DNA from: Lepas anatifera
Lineage: Eukaryota; Arthropoda; Thecostraca; Lepadidae
Length of the DNA: 64,000 bases
Assembly (NCBI GenBank): GCA_034440635.1
Contig: JAOTON010000897.1
Location: forward strand, 4,692,501 to 4,756,500
Direction of reading: 5' to 3'
Positions 45,944 through 58,478 of the stretch are shown here, piece after piece. The stretch's first letter is position 1; every line of letters begins with the position of its first letter. The translations under genes were made by a program, and so were the position numbers. A model generated the notes under the pieces. The model did no database searches. It was given only the letters and a program-made list of their open reading frames with translations, and was not told where the DNA came from.

Positions 45944-47032
45944 GTGGCCTCTCCGACTGGACAGATGGCCGGTGTCTGCTGTCTGGTGGTGTCTCCGACT
46001 GGACAGATGGCCGGTGTCTGCTGTCTGGTGGCGTCTCCGACTAGACAGATGGCCAGTGTCTGCTGTCTGGTGGTGTCTCCGACTGGACAGATGGCCAGTG
46101 TCTGCTGTCTGGTGGTGTCTCCGACTGGACAGATGGCCGGTGTCTGCTGTCTGGTGGTGTCTCCGACTGGACAGATGGCCAGTGTCTGCTGTCTGGTGGT
46201 GTCTCCGACTAGACAGATGGCCAGTGTCTGCTGTCTGGTGGTGTCTCCGACTGGACAGATGGCCGGTGTCTGCTGTCTGGTGGTGTCTCCGACTGGACAG
46301 ATGGCCAGTGTCTGCTGTCTGGTGGCGTCTCCGACTGGACAGATGGCCGGTGTCTGCTGTCTGGTGGCGTCTCCGACTAGACAGATGGCCAGTGTCTGCT
46401 GTCTGGTGGTGTCTCCGACTGGACAGATGGCCAGTGTCTGCTGTCTGGTGGTGTCTCCGACTGGACAGATGGCCGGTGTCTGCTGTCTGGTGGTGTCTCC
46501 GACTGGACAGATGGCCAGTGTCTGCTGTCTGGTGGCGTCTCCGACTGGACAGATGGCCGGTGTCTGCTGTCTGGTGGTGTCTCCGACTGGACAGATGGCC
46601 GGTGTCTGCTGTCTGGTGGTGTCTCCGACTGGACAGATGGCCAGTGTCTGCTGTCTGGTGGCGTCTCCGACTAGACAGATGGCCGGTGTCTGCTGTCTGG
46701 TGGTGTCTCCGACTGGACAGATGGCCAGTGTCTGCTGTCTGGTGGTGTCTCCGACTAGACAGATGGCCGGTGTCTGCTGTCTGGTGGTGTCTCCGACTGG
46801 ACAGATGGCCAGTGTCTGCTGTCTGGTGGTGTCTCCGACTGGACAGATGGCCGGTGTCTGCTGTCTGGTGGCGTCTCCGACTGGACAGATGGCCAGTGTC
46901 TGCTGTCTGGTGGCGTCTCCGACTAGACAGATGGCCGGTGTCTGCTGTCTGGTGGCGTCTCCGACTAGACAGATGGCCAGTGTCTGCTGTCTGGTGGCGT
47001 CTCCGACTAGACAGATGGCCAGTGTTGTGTTT
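45944..47032. repeat. 42-bp minisatellite in intron 4
   Basis: About 26 copies of a 42-bp unit, GTCTCCGACTGGACAGATGG then CCGGTGTCTGCTGTCTGGTG and two bases. Only three positions vary widely, each between two bases: G/A in GACT(G/A)GACA, G/A in GGCC(G/A)GTG, and T/C after GGTGG. The period of 42 is a multiple of three, so two frames stay open across the array (14-residue repeats) and run into flanking sequence. There is no start, domain or splice evidence for expression. Confidence 0.95.
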
Positions 47033-47951
47033 CTGGTGCCACTGGTGGGTGCTGACTGCGGGCTTCAGTTCCCGGCTCTCCCCCGCGGCTGGCTCACCAT
47101 TGCGGTCTTAGTGACGAAGAAGTTTCGCTTATTGTCTTTAACCCATTTCCGCCCAGCGGCTCATTTTTGTCCTCTGACTTTGACAGGCTGCAGAATCGGT
47201 ACTAATGGAGTGATGTTCATGCTTATGATATGGTTGCGTGTTTTAGAGTATGGACTTGCGGAAGAATGCATACGTAAATTCCTAGAGTTTCATGGAACGA
47301 TTTTGGCGGAACTTATTTTGGTGTAGTTTTGGCCGACCTGAAGTAGCTTCACAATTTTTTTTCTGTTGGTAATATATGGAAAGCCGAAAAGAGTTTGCAT
47401 GCTTGCCATTAAGCCGAGACCACTAGGAGTCAGGTCGTGAAGAAATAGTAAGACTTACTTGAAAGGCTTTGCCATGAGAGACTGTCAAACATGAAGCGGA
47501 CAAAAATGACCCGCTGGGCTGCTGAAAAACAGGAAAATGGTGTGTCCTGTCCTCCCGTCTGGTGGGTTAGGTGCATATTGTTACCTAGAGGGAAGGAAGG
47601 CATCGTGGAGGCTAGCAATTCGGAGTTGCCAGTTCGGATGTTTTTCCTCAAATATGAATATTGTTTAAGAGGAATGTCGTTACGTTTCGAGACTGAAGTC
47701 CATGAAATGCCTCCCGTTTTCGGGGCCTGCTTCTTTTTTGAATGATAATCAAATCTTTCGAAAGGGCACATACAAGATAGTTCCGAGGTTTTGTGAAGGC
47801 TCTATCAAAGACAATTCTTAGGGGGTTTTAAGACTTACCGAAATGCTAGCACTGACTTCACTGCTAAACTAGCAGAGACTTGTTGCTTATTTGGATGGTT
47901 TGTGTGTGGTTAACAGTGGACAGAGAATAGTGTACCTAGTGGACAGAGAAC

Positions 47952-48075
47952 AGTGGCGGATCCAGATCTTCATCGCTGGGGGACGGGGGGGCTAGGAGGC
48001 TCGATCCCCCGCCATTGCCTCGGAACAGCCTCCAGCTATGCATTTATTATAGGCACACTGACATTTCTGGGGGGG
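47952..48075 (+). mobile_element. hAT-like terminal fragment
   Basis: Starts CAGTGGCGGATCCAG (47952) followed by a G-run and CTCGATCCCCCGCC, then GGCACACTGACATTTCTGG. CAGTGGCGGATCCAG is a recurrent terminus of hAT-like non-autonomous elements. Only one end is visible, so this is a fragment or solo end. Confidence 0.45.
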
Positions 48076-48077
48076 GC

Positions 48078-48528
48078 TTAAAGGGAATGTGGCACTTTCA
48101 TAACGTGATTTTAACTGAGATAGCCATGTTGTAAAGCAAGTCGGAAAACCCGGTACTCAAGATATCATTTGTCTTGGAACTCGAGATTTCCGTAGAAAAA
48201 AGCTAGACCTACCTGCAATGTACCCCTCATGTACCCCTAGCAGGAGGCCACAGTTGTCATGGCTGTTGGTGTGACGACATATGCTGACGTCACGGTGAGC
48301 ATCAGCCAATCGAAGCCCTAGAAGCGTATCGAATATGGTAGTGGTTGCCAGATAATGACATCCACAGGTAGATATTTATTTCTTTTCCTAGAGATGTTTT
48401 TTAATGAAAATATTGAGCTTAATGTACATTTTTCAGAGAAATCATGAGTAGTTTCATTATTTTTGGCTAAAAGTACGCTTAATTACACTAAATTCCAGGA
48501 TTCGACCAAGGTGCCACATTCCCTTTTA
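48078..48528 (+). mobile_element. MITE family 2, copy 1
   Basis: About 450 bp with ends TTAAAGGGAATGTGGCAC (48078-48095) and GTGCCACATTCCCTTTTA (48511-48528). The interior shares GTGATTTTAACTGAGATAGCC, a CATATGCTGACGTCACG-like CRE segment, GCCAATCGAAGCCC and CATGAGTAGTTTCATTATTT with an inverted copy at 60326-60781. Non-coding. Confidence 0.8.
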
Positions 48529-48642
48529 GACCTCCTAGCCCCCTTGTATCCTTAACTGATAGAGAACCAATGCCGAGCTGACAAAATGAATTGGGGATTA
48601 TCAAGGCAGCTGATTTGTTGTGACAAGATACGTCCGATGCAG

Positions 48643-48650
48643 TATAAAAG
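48643..48650 (+). promoter_or_regulatory. TATA box
   Basis: TATAAAAG in a GC-flanked context (GCAG before, GGGCG after), 87 bp upstream of the ATG at 48737. An initiator would be expected near 48672-48680. Its use is inferred from the coding-like frame downstream. Confidence 0.35.
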
Positions 48651-48736
48651 GGGCGAGATCATGGTAAGTTCTGAGAACTTCTGTCTAAAACGGAATTAGC
48701 AGTGCCGTGGTATTGTACTCGTCGGGTGAAACATTC

Positions 48737-48920
48737 ATGGATGAGGGTCAGGACCTCCTAAATTTTTGGTCTCCCATAGATTTTGTATGGGATTACATTG
48801 TGCTGCCAGCGTTAACCTATCCAGAACTCCTCCTGGATCGAGAAGAGACCACCAGTCTTGGAAACATCGAGATATCTAAAATGGAGTTGTTACCAGTGCT
48901 ATGGATTAAATGTTTTGCAG
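48737..48920 (+). CDS. Possible first exon, unknown short protein
   Basis: ATG at 48737 followed by 61 codons (MDEGQDLLNFWSPIDFVWDY to MELLPVLWIKCFAG), ending at a near-perfect donor GCAG before GTAAAG (48921). If unspliced the frame stops at TAG (48935-48937). The product is acidic and hydrophobic, without a recognised domain or signal peptide. Position after a TATA box and before a donor is gene-like, but no second exon was found. It sits inside intron 4 of the helicase and inside a possible transposon, so a transposon origin is equally possible. Confidence 0.3.
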
Positions 48921-49913
48921 GTAAAGAAACGAAATAGATTATTTTAAATGAGTAAGATAGTGGAGCGAATCAGTTAGATTTCATGGGTATTCCACCGTTA
49001 AAATATCTCAATGATGAGGATGAAAAAGTTGATGAGCTGACCGGCGCTGCGTGATCAGCGACCTGCCTGGAAATGTGGAGGTTCACATCGGTGAAACTAT
49101 GGAGCAAACTCATTGCTCCAAAAAAGTCGGCATGATGAGAATGCACCCGTTTGGATATTGACCAAGCTTATTTACACCGCGTAGGTATCACGAATTGAGT
49201 TTCCAAAGCTTTTCATATGTATGCTGAGTATCACAACTGTTCGTTCAAAGCTCACTGAGCATCGGTGACAAATACAGGGGAGATGGGTGGAGGGGGGAGT
49301 GGTGGAAATACGAAACGGTTCTCCCCAAAACCTCTGACATTCGCCAATATTCTAACATACTGTGATTTTTGCCATTTTAGTTATGCTCTCCTTGCACATC
49401 ACCAGTCCAGATCAACCACTGCCGTGTAGTATTTGCAAATGTGCTGTTCATGTTGTCTATAGTCAAACCTGGAGAGCGTAGAATTGTCTTAACATTTTAC
49501 TACAACCATTATACAAGGGGAAATAAAAAACACTCCACAAAACTGCAGTAAAAGCCATGCGCATCGGGCCGCTGAGTGCGGTGACTGCGCCGCCCGGGAG
49601 CCGGCCGCGCAGTGCCAGCCGATGTCCCAAACGCCCAGTGGGTCATTTTTGTCCGGTGTCATATCTCAGAATCTAAACGTGGTATTGGTTTCAAACTTTT
49701 TGAACACCTTATTTGGCATCTTCTAAGCCTAGAATAGTCTTCTTTCACCATTCTGAACTTGGGAGTAGGTGCGGGCGTTAATGGATTAAGATCAACCGCA
49801 TCTTTCAATGATTAGATGTTCATGCTTTCTCTTCTTAACATGGGGTTTGCATTCTGTCATCCCTGCAAAAAACTGTGAAGACAATTTGCTGGGCGTTGAC
49901 AATTCTCCATGCG

Positions 49914-50094
<181 letters not shown>

Positions 50095-50306
50095 TCTGAA
50101 TGTGGATATTTAGAGTCGCTCGAAGCTAGAGAGAAACCAAAGCGTGCTCCCATTTGATCGTTTCGGGGCCATGTGATGTAAGGTTAACTCTTGAAATATA
50201 ATTGATCGAGCTGGCTGTGGACTTACTTTGTTTGCAGAAAGTATCAGCAAGTCTCTTAGAGGGTAAATGTGTGAGTGTGTGGGTGCACGCATGCGCGTGC
50301 GTGCGC

Positions 50307-51410
<1,104 letters not shown>

Positions 51411-51466
51411 CGTTAGCTGAGCGCGGCGTGTGTATGTGTTAGCTGAGCCCGGCGTGTGTGCTGCAG

Positions 51467-51641
51467 CCGACAGCCGCGTCGGAACGGCTCGCTGCTGTTC
51501 TGCACCACCGGCGTGCTGCTGCAGCGGCTGCAGTCGGACCCGGTGCTGGCGCGCGTCTCACACCTCGTCATCGACGAGGTGCACGAGCGCGACTCCCTCA
51601 CCGACTTCCTGGTCACCATCGTCAAAGGCCTGCTGCCCACG
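51467..51641 (+). CDS. DHX36: DHX36-like helicase, exon 5 (motifs Ib and II, DEVH)
   Basis: Acceptor GTGCTGCAG at 51458-51466; donor CCCACG before GTCAGT at 51642. The first base completes a His codon with exon 4, then [40 protein letters not shown] and [18 protein letters not shown]. Human DHX36 has SRLPRKQGSILYCTTGIILQ, LQSDP, VSHIVLDEIHER and a DLL end at identical spacing. Motif II DEVH is intact. Length 175 nt, phase 2 in, 0 out, with no frame break. The expected next exon (motif III, MSAT) was not found before 64000, so the gene either continues beyond the window behind a >12-kb intron or is 3'-truncated. Confidence 0.92.
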
Positions 51642-53204
51642 GTCAGTCGGGGCGGCCGGCACGTTCAGTGTCCTGCCGCGTTGGACCGCACGCACGGGGC
51701 GCACCGATCATTTGTATCTTAATCGCTTGAAAATTGTGTTGTCTACACTGACAGAATTCGATGCGTTTTCGATTGAATGTTTGGAAACAGTGAAATATTT
51801 ATATTCGCTCCCGTGAGGAGCGTTTGGCAGAGCTACAATACAACCAGCCACAATGTCTGATTTAATAGTATGTTCGTATGACGTTACGTCAGTAGCCCTT
51901 TCAATAGCAGACGTTGCGTCAGTTGCTCATTCTTAAGTATGTGCGCGAAACGATTTTCAACCATCATGTCAAGGACTGCACCTCTTCTATACTTCATTTG
52001 TTATGACGTTGTATTTTAACCGTATGAGTATTTCTAATACTAACTTTATATTCTAATACTCGGAATTTCCTGTGGGTGCTTGCAACAAGGGTACTTGTAT
52101 ACCATTTTGAGCACTGATCCTGAAGAGTCCGGTCATCATCATTTGCTACAGTGGACCAAATTGCAACACGTTCAGTAAGAAACCCATATTTTGAAATCGT
52201 GCTGGCCGTGTCCTGGAAGGCTGCAAAATGGCTTTAGACGGTAAAAGGCTCTAATAGCCCAATATATCTTATTTCTGTTACAATGGTTCTGCATTGCTCC
52301 AAAAGAGGCTTAGAGGAATTGTCCCACTTTTATAATGGCGTTTGAACTGAGATATTAGTTTTGAAGAGCGTGTTGAGAAACCACTATTGATATATTCCAT
52401 TTGACTCAAAGCTCGCTATGCCGCATAGTTTAAAGTTCCAAATAGACGGCCCTCATCTCCCTTTAGGATTTGATTCAATTCATGTCGGGATCCCTTCGAA
52501 TCTGGCGATGCATGTCACGTGATCAATGTTAAATTGCATGGCTTCTGCAACATTACATGCCGCAAGTAGACAGCTCAGCTGAGCTCCGTCGTCATGCGCA
52601 ATGCTTAGTTCAACCCAGCGCAGTAAGAAAGGAGGCAATGTTTTTTTGAGTGATTGAAGGCGGGAACAAAGCGGGGTTTCCTGATTTTCAGACCTGCTAT
52701 GTTCGTAAAGAATTTTCTTGCTATTTCCGTTTTAGAATTTCGACTTAGTGGTCCGCTCGCTTTGATATCCGTTCCACTAAAGCTTGCACTGGCCCTTGGT
52801 TCAGCACACGCGGTAAAAATCTGCTTTGTATTACGGAGGGAAGACAAATGCCCGGAAGTCAATTGGTGGCCACCTGACAAATTACTGAAAATATTATTCT
52901 TCAAAGGCTTTTGGAAGCACAATCGAGATTAGGGGTGGCGCCACCGGAGGAGGGGCAAAAGTATAGTTTTGCTCCCCCTGGAAACCCATGATAGATAAAA
53001 ATAATTTCACCGTACCGTTTAGGGTGCTGTGTTGAATAATTTTTACTTTTCAGTTTTGAAAATAAGTTTTCCCAATTGATTGGAAAACTCCAATAGCTTT
53101 CTCTTAACCACTTCCATAAACACTTTCGTGTACAGAATCGCAAAATGAACTACGAAAGGTCCTCCCGTTTTTCACAATTGTCTCAATCCCGGGGGCGCCG
53201 CTTC
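51642..53204. other. No gene recognised; decayed MITE end at 52305-52365
   Basis: After the exon 5 donor, mostly AT-rich sequence. At 52305-52365 the order GAGGAATTGTCCCACTTT, ATAATGGCGTTTGAACTGAG resembles the left end of MITE family 2 and is probably a diverged copy. A frame at 52654-52932 has no convincing domain. Confidence 0.4.
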
Positions 53205-53330
53205 TCGTGCTTCCCTGGCTGGAGGAATCCTGGGCATCCCTGGCTGGAGGAATCCTGGGCATCCCTGGCTGGAGAATCCTGGGCATCCCTGGCTGGAGGA
53301 ATCCTGGGCATCCTGGGCCGGAGGATGAAG
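53205..53330. repeat. ~26-bp tandem repeat, 4-5 copies
   Basis: Units of CCCTGGCTGGAGGAATCCTG followed by GGCAT, with one shortened unit (GGAGAATCCTGG). It is followed by a short palindrome (53390-53430) with GTACTAAGGCTCGATCGAGC and its complement. Non-coding. Confidence 0.85.
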
Positions 53331-53429
53331 TGAAAAACAACCTCTCAAGATCAGCGGGGCGTTCTGAAGGGCACCAGGCCTGACGAAGGGGAGTACTAAG
53401 GCTCGATCGAGCCTTAGTACTCCCCTTCG

Positions 53430-53625
53430 TCCACACGTGGTACGTTGGGGGACCCCCTTAAAGGTTGGTCCCCCAAACGTTTCGTCGGGATCCGCCTGCA
53501 GTTATAGTACTTTATCAAGGCATCCATTACATGATTTGCCAGCCCTGCGTCAAATACCCCCTCCCTCCCCCACCCACCGCTCCGAGGCGCCTTAACCAAC
53601 TGCGCAACGGCGGTGTAATGCATTG
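53430..53625 (-). mobile_element. tRNA-derived SINE (head and body)
   Basis: The minus strand from about 53620 reads CCGCCGTTGCGCAGTTGG then TTAAGGCGCCTCGGAGCG: a clear tRNA-like A-box (53595-53607) with the usual TTAAGGCGC following. A recognisable B-box is lacking. The body contains CGAAACGTTTGGGGGACC and its imperfect complement. Likely a degenerate SINE rather than a functional tRNA. Confidence 0.55.
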
Positions 53626-53640
53626 TTGTCCGGGTCTTTG

Positions 53641-55959
53641 ATGTTTGTTGTTCTCCATATTAATCTGACCTAAAATGGTAAGGATGTTATATTGCCTTTT
53701 TCAAGAACTTTTAAATTAAGAAAAAAATATTCAGGCCATTCTTGAGACGGAGAAAGACACGGAGCCAAAATAAGCCTAGGCTGGTGTGTAGGTGTTTAAA
53801 GAGAGGAACTGGCCATTTAAAGACCCGATGATCACTAGCGAACAGCTCGATAAGGCAACCAGTCGCTCTAACGGCTCGTGGCTCTAACAGTATGACAAGA
53901 TTGAGAGACCACCTCCGCCAATCGTAACTGTTAGCACCTATGATCGATTAACTGTCCTCTGTTTGAGGTGCACGCACCGCTCGGTCCATGTCCCAGACTA
54001 AGATTAGGGTCTCCCTTCTGAACTTGGGAAGTATATGGTAATGGTATACGGTCATGACAGGTCAAAAGATGCGGTCTCGCGTTATAACTGGCTCATATCT
54101 ATACCTAATATGCTTCTCGAATTTTCGAATTGGTAGACTCTATTTTTCATCCTATAGGTTGCGTTGGTATAATTTGTTAAAGATGTTGCAGGGATAAATT
54201 AGTTGAGTTCTCTAATCGTACATCCATTGGACATCAAGAAAATCGACATCATCCTTGAGTTAGACTTAAATATTGAACGTCGACACGTGTCTGACAGATT
54301 TCCATAGTCTGAATGTGAACCGCACGGCGCGCTGCGCGACTGCTGACAAATGAGAGGAATTTATGGAAAACCTTATAATTTCAATTTTGCTTATGCCTTA
54401 CGAACCTGGAAATTCAAGTATTCCGGAAATTCAAGTACATCGAAGCACACAGGAAACTGTACAATCTGGTTCTGTGAAGATTGAGGACTCTGAAAGTTAT
54501 TGTCGGGTGAGAAGTTATTCCAGCAGTCCGACCCCTGCTGCAGCAGTGGTCCTTTCCGTGACGTGAGCTGAGGAACTTTGCACCCCCCCTGGCACAGAGC
54601 CGTGGCACCGCCTCTGCTCGAGATGGAGATATCTTATCCACAGACCGCTATGGGCATGGCTGGACTGCGTGCTTTCGTTGCCTCGATCCATTCTAAAAGT
54701 AACAACGGACATTGATAATTATTGTGATAACAAAACCTTAAGTAACAACTCAATAATTCCTCAAATGTATTCTGTGGCACAACCCATCCTTGATCAATTG
54801 CGCAAGTTTGCCGAAAATTGTAAGATCTGGTCTTCTCAGTTCAAGTCACCTGGCCAGGTCAAGTGATCTCACGTCCAAGAAAATTGAAGTGGCACCGGCG
54901 AAAGCAGGTTCAACATAGTTATAGTCGGTCCACATCGCAGGTTGTGGCAGCTGAATTTGTTATAGCGATGACGTAGGGTCAGATGTGGGTGATGACATTC
55001 CTGTTGGAAATGTAAGCAGAGTTTCAATAAAAAACAACTACAAACCGGTGTGTACAGATAAATGAAATATTGCAGCAAGAAGTTTTGCAAAAGGTGAGAT
55101 TGTAGTTCAAAACGAAATTGTACGAAAGAAATTTGTGATTAATTGTACCAGGCACGTTTGCTCAAAAAAGTTATTTTTCTATGTCCTTCTACATCTTGAT
55201 AGAGGGAGGGCTGTTTAAAATATCCCGGTCCCGGAAATTTTCGAGTGTGGTCCTCATCACAAATCAAAATATGTCGTTATTTTTATAAATTTTTCATTTT
55301 ACTTCCTCTGTTATGGGACAGAAAATGTTTATATTTTGCCCTGTAACTGCTTTTGATACCCACTTTTATGTGTTAGCAATAAGGGTAAATCCTCATGTAT
55401 TTGCAACACTAAAAAGACCAAAGTATTGGCTTCTTCAGCTTTCCAGTGGTTCTCTAAAGTCGTCCAGAGTCCAATCGACACGGCAACGGATTCTCTCAGG
55501 CATGCGATCAGGTTCCGACCGTAGGTCTCGTTTGGAAAATTCTTTTTTTTACATGCAATTCTATTGCTAGAAAAGGTCCGCCATCCATTTAAACGGGTAG
55601 CCAGGCGTGCCCCTCCGCGATCCCAACGACAACAGTACCCTTACGTTAACACCACCAGAACATAAAGTATTACAGTCGCGGCACGCCCTGCTAGGAAAAA
55701 GAAAGTAACTTAAAGAAAGCATAATAAATATCATACTATTAGTAAAAACTGCCAGTAGTAGCTCCTGTAAAGATACAGGAGCAGGAATACAGGTCTATTT
55801 AGGTTAAATGCACAATAATTTAGCTCATTACCGGTTAGATTGTTAGTCTTTTCCAAACGGGACTACCCAAAACTGGAGATTCGTGTTAGCCCCTCCGAGA
55901 TTCTGGCGAAAAGATAGAGGCCTAGTAACATTCGCCAGAGAACTCGGAAGACAGAAAGC
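53641..55959. other. No gene recognised
   Basis: Mostly AT-rich. Several frames of 60-90 codons occur (54363-54566, 54669-54866, 55313-55570, all plus) without recognisable domains or flanking splice signals that I could pair. An AGGTCA-containing stretch lies at 54848-54865. No tandem repeats of note. Confidence 0.45.
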
Positions 55960-56035
55960 AAATTAGGGCAGACATGCAGGCATAGGCAAGCAAGCAAGCA
56001 AGCAGGCAAATTAGAAGCAAGCGCAGCGGAGTCAG

Positions 56036-56210
<175 letters not shown>

Positions 56211-56439
56211 TCCACGCACGCACGCCTGCCTACACATCCACACACACGCGCACGTACACACCCACATACACCGAGTACCGCAGTCACCCACCCACGCACG
56301 GCAGACATCCACCTTCCCTCCCACAAGTACTCCTCTCGCCCACCTACAAGCACACTATCCCACTCACATACACGCACGCCCACACCCACACAATTGTGCT
56401 CCGGTGCATCATCACCACCATCAGCGCCGGTCATCGAGG

Positions 56440-57461
56440 CTCATTATTAAGAATTCTATAATTGCAAAAGAATACTTTCTGATATATTTTTAAGCACATG
56501 TTTGTTTAGAGGAACTTCCGTTATACATTTAAAGGTTGGACATATAGTTTTGTTCCAAATTTCAGGTGCAGAGCATGCCAGAGCAAATTTCCTATAATTT
56601 GTTGTAGCCTGAGGTATTTCAAAGTGTCTAATCAATCTCGTATTAGTTGTTCTGTATTTCTGAAAAAGAGACGATATCACATCTGGCATTGTACCATCCA
56701 ATACTTTCGATAATATAATAACTTTTTGTTCTGAGACTAGTTCAGGGAATTTAGTATTTTTAATTTTAGAAACAGTTCATTTGTGTGGTAATAATAGGGT
56801 TTTTTGTCGATGATTCGAATAGCACGTTTCTGTAATTTGATGATCTTATCGAGAGTGGATTCGTAATTACTACCCCAAACCATTGCACAATAATTTAGAT
56901 GGGGCAATATAAAGGCGTTATACAAATGAGTGAGTTCGTGCGATGATAGGAAATACTTGGCTCTGCTCATTATTCCTAAATTTCTACTTATAATCGAAGA
57001 CACATGAAGGATTGCGAATTCCACTTAGCTTTTCGTCAATATAAACGCCAAGATACTTTACAGTTTCTTCACGTTTAGCTGCATTCCATTTAGTCTTACA
57101 TCAAAATTTCTAATGTTAGCGCTAGAATAAAGCTGATAATGAGATTTTGAAGCATTTAGAGACAAACGATTGGACTGAAACCATTTTGACACTTCTGGAA
57201 GAACTTTATGGATTTTTGACTGTACACTTCTCACATCATCCCCGAGATTATAATAGCAGTATCATCTGCAAATAAGTAAAATCTAGTTTCAATGGACACT
57301 GATACAGATCATTAATGTATATAATAAATAATAGTGGTCCTAGTATTGATCCCTGTGGTACTCCCGTCCTTAATTGTTTTGCCTGAGAGATGACCCCCTT
57401 AATTTTAGTCCTCTGAAATCTGTTAGTTAGATATGAAGAAATAATATTATACAATTTACCC
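56440..57461 (-). pseudogene. LINE reverse transcriptase fragment (CR1/Jockey-like), broken
   Basis: Reading on the minus strand from the TTAA at 57462: GKLYNIISSYLTNRFQ, then GVPQGSILGPLLFIIYINDL (RT motif with GVPQGSILGP). After a one-base shift near 57278 comes LFADDTAII (catalytic FADD). NRLSLNASKS and KLKYLGVYID follow, then HLYNAFILPHLNYCAMVWG, KLQKRAIRII and KLKILN, the conserved post-RT region of CR1/Jockey-type LINEs. At least three frame breaks are present. The 5' part of the RT and the endonuclease are missing. The RT is cut at 57462 by the inserted 1-kb MITE. Clade assignment is approximate. Confidence 0.85.
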
Positions 57462-58475
57462 TTAACCCTCGCCCCACCGGGGGCCATCGATGGCCCCCCT
57501 AAGGTTTTCCGGGATAGCAGAAAACGACGAGGCGCAGCACCGCAGTTGAGGGCTCTACCTCTCACTGCATCATTTTCCCATCATCCCTGAAATTTTTACC
57601 CCGGGTCCCCAAGGTCAGGTCCAAGACGAGGTCAACCAAGGTCACCTCACTTCACGTTTAGAGCTCTGTAAGAGCTACATTTCAAGTCGATCGATTTGAA
57701 ACTTCCTACACTTCATGACCCCTCCAGGGTCTACAAGGTGTATATCCGGGATTTTTCGATTTCGTGCCCTGAGGTCAGGTCACGAGGCGACCTCTCCCAT
57801 TGACAAAGCATGGGGAAAAGCTATTTCATGATATAAAAGCCACAAAATGATTGCAAATACTCAGACTGCTCAGAACAACGTTTTTGGACACCCTTTCACG
57901 GATCCCAGGGGTCATATTTGCCCTTTGACTTTTCCAGGTCATCCAAGGTCACCAGAGGTCAAAAACAGTATTTTGACAATAACTTTTGACCTAATTGAGC
58001 TAGAGCGGTGAAACAAAACCATCTGTTTGTCTCGTCACTGGCTTTCATTTGATATACGGCAGGTCACTTTTTGACCTTTCGTGACCTCAGGTCATATTAG
58101 GTCACGAGGTGACCTCTGGCGGTCAAACCACTGGCGGAGGTCTTTACGTTCCACATAGCGGAAAAGTACTGGCAATTTGCTATCAAATGTCTTTACCAGG
58201 CCTCAATAGCTCTAATGACATAAGAGTTATGCCCAGTTTGCTTAATCATTGCATATTTGAGTGAAAATAGCCGATCTTGACCTAATTTGACCTCTGGAGG
58301 TCAAACCATTGACCTGAGCACTAAAACATGCGAAGTAATTTCTTACTGAATTCACGCGAGCTTTCTATTGCACTTTGCAGATTTGCGCTAACGCCCATAT
58401 TTTCGAGTTAGAGGGGGCCATCGATGGCCCCGGTGGGGCGAAGGTGGCGCCGGACCCCGGTGGGGCGCGGGTTAA
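57462..58475. mobile_element. piggyBac-like MITE, family 1, copy 2
   Basis: The element spans 57466-58471 (1,006 bp) between TTAA at 57462-57465 and 58472-58475. It is colinear with 16998-18029 at high identity, differing mainly by one-base indels. Termini are CCCTCGCCCCACCGGGGG and GGTGGGGCGCGGG. Left flank: LINE reverse transcriptase. Right flank: GGTATTAA on the minus strand would continue that LINE in frame (Gly-Ile-Lys-Gly) for two codons before another repeat begins. The DR4 AGGTCA pair is conserved (58089-58104). Confidence 0.85.
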
Positions 58476-58478
58476 TAC

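Larger units (their letters stand above)
47138..49789. mobile_element. Possible TTAA-bounded element (CCATT..CGCCC ends)
   Basis: The left end TTAA plus CCCATTTCCGCCCAGC (47138-47157) resembles the complement of the right end, GGGCGTTAATGGATTAA (49773-49789). A subterminal motif, CCCAGCGG(C/G)TCATTTTTGTCC or its complement, occurs at 47152, 47499 and 49635, so a shorter element (about 47138-47530) is an alternative reading. The interval also contains a separate MITE (48078-48528) and a possible first exon (48737-48920). The pairing is suggestive only. Confidence 0.3.

Noticed and set aside
45903..47326. 402- and 460-codon frames across the 42-bp array
   Set aside because: Two overlapping frames are open merely because 42 is divisible by three and the unit lacks stops. 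No domain, start context or splice support was found.
52654..52932. Possible Pif1/Helitron helicase remnant (PLKLALALGSAHAVK)
   Set aside because: Resemblance to the PLKLAWALTIHKSQG motif is weak, covers a few residues, and no neighbouring helicase motif was found.
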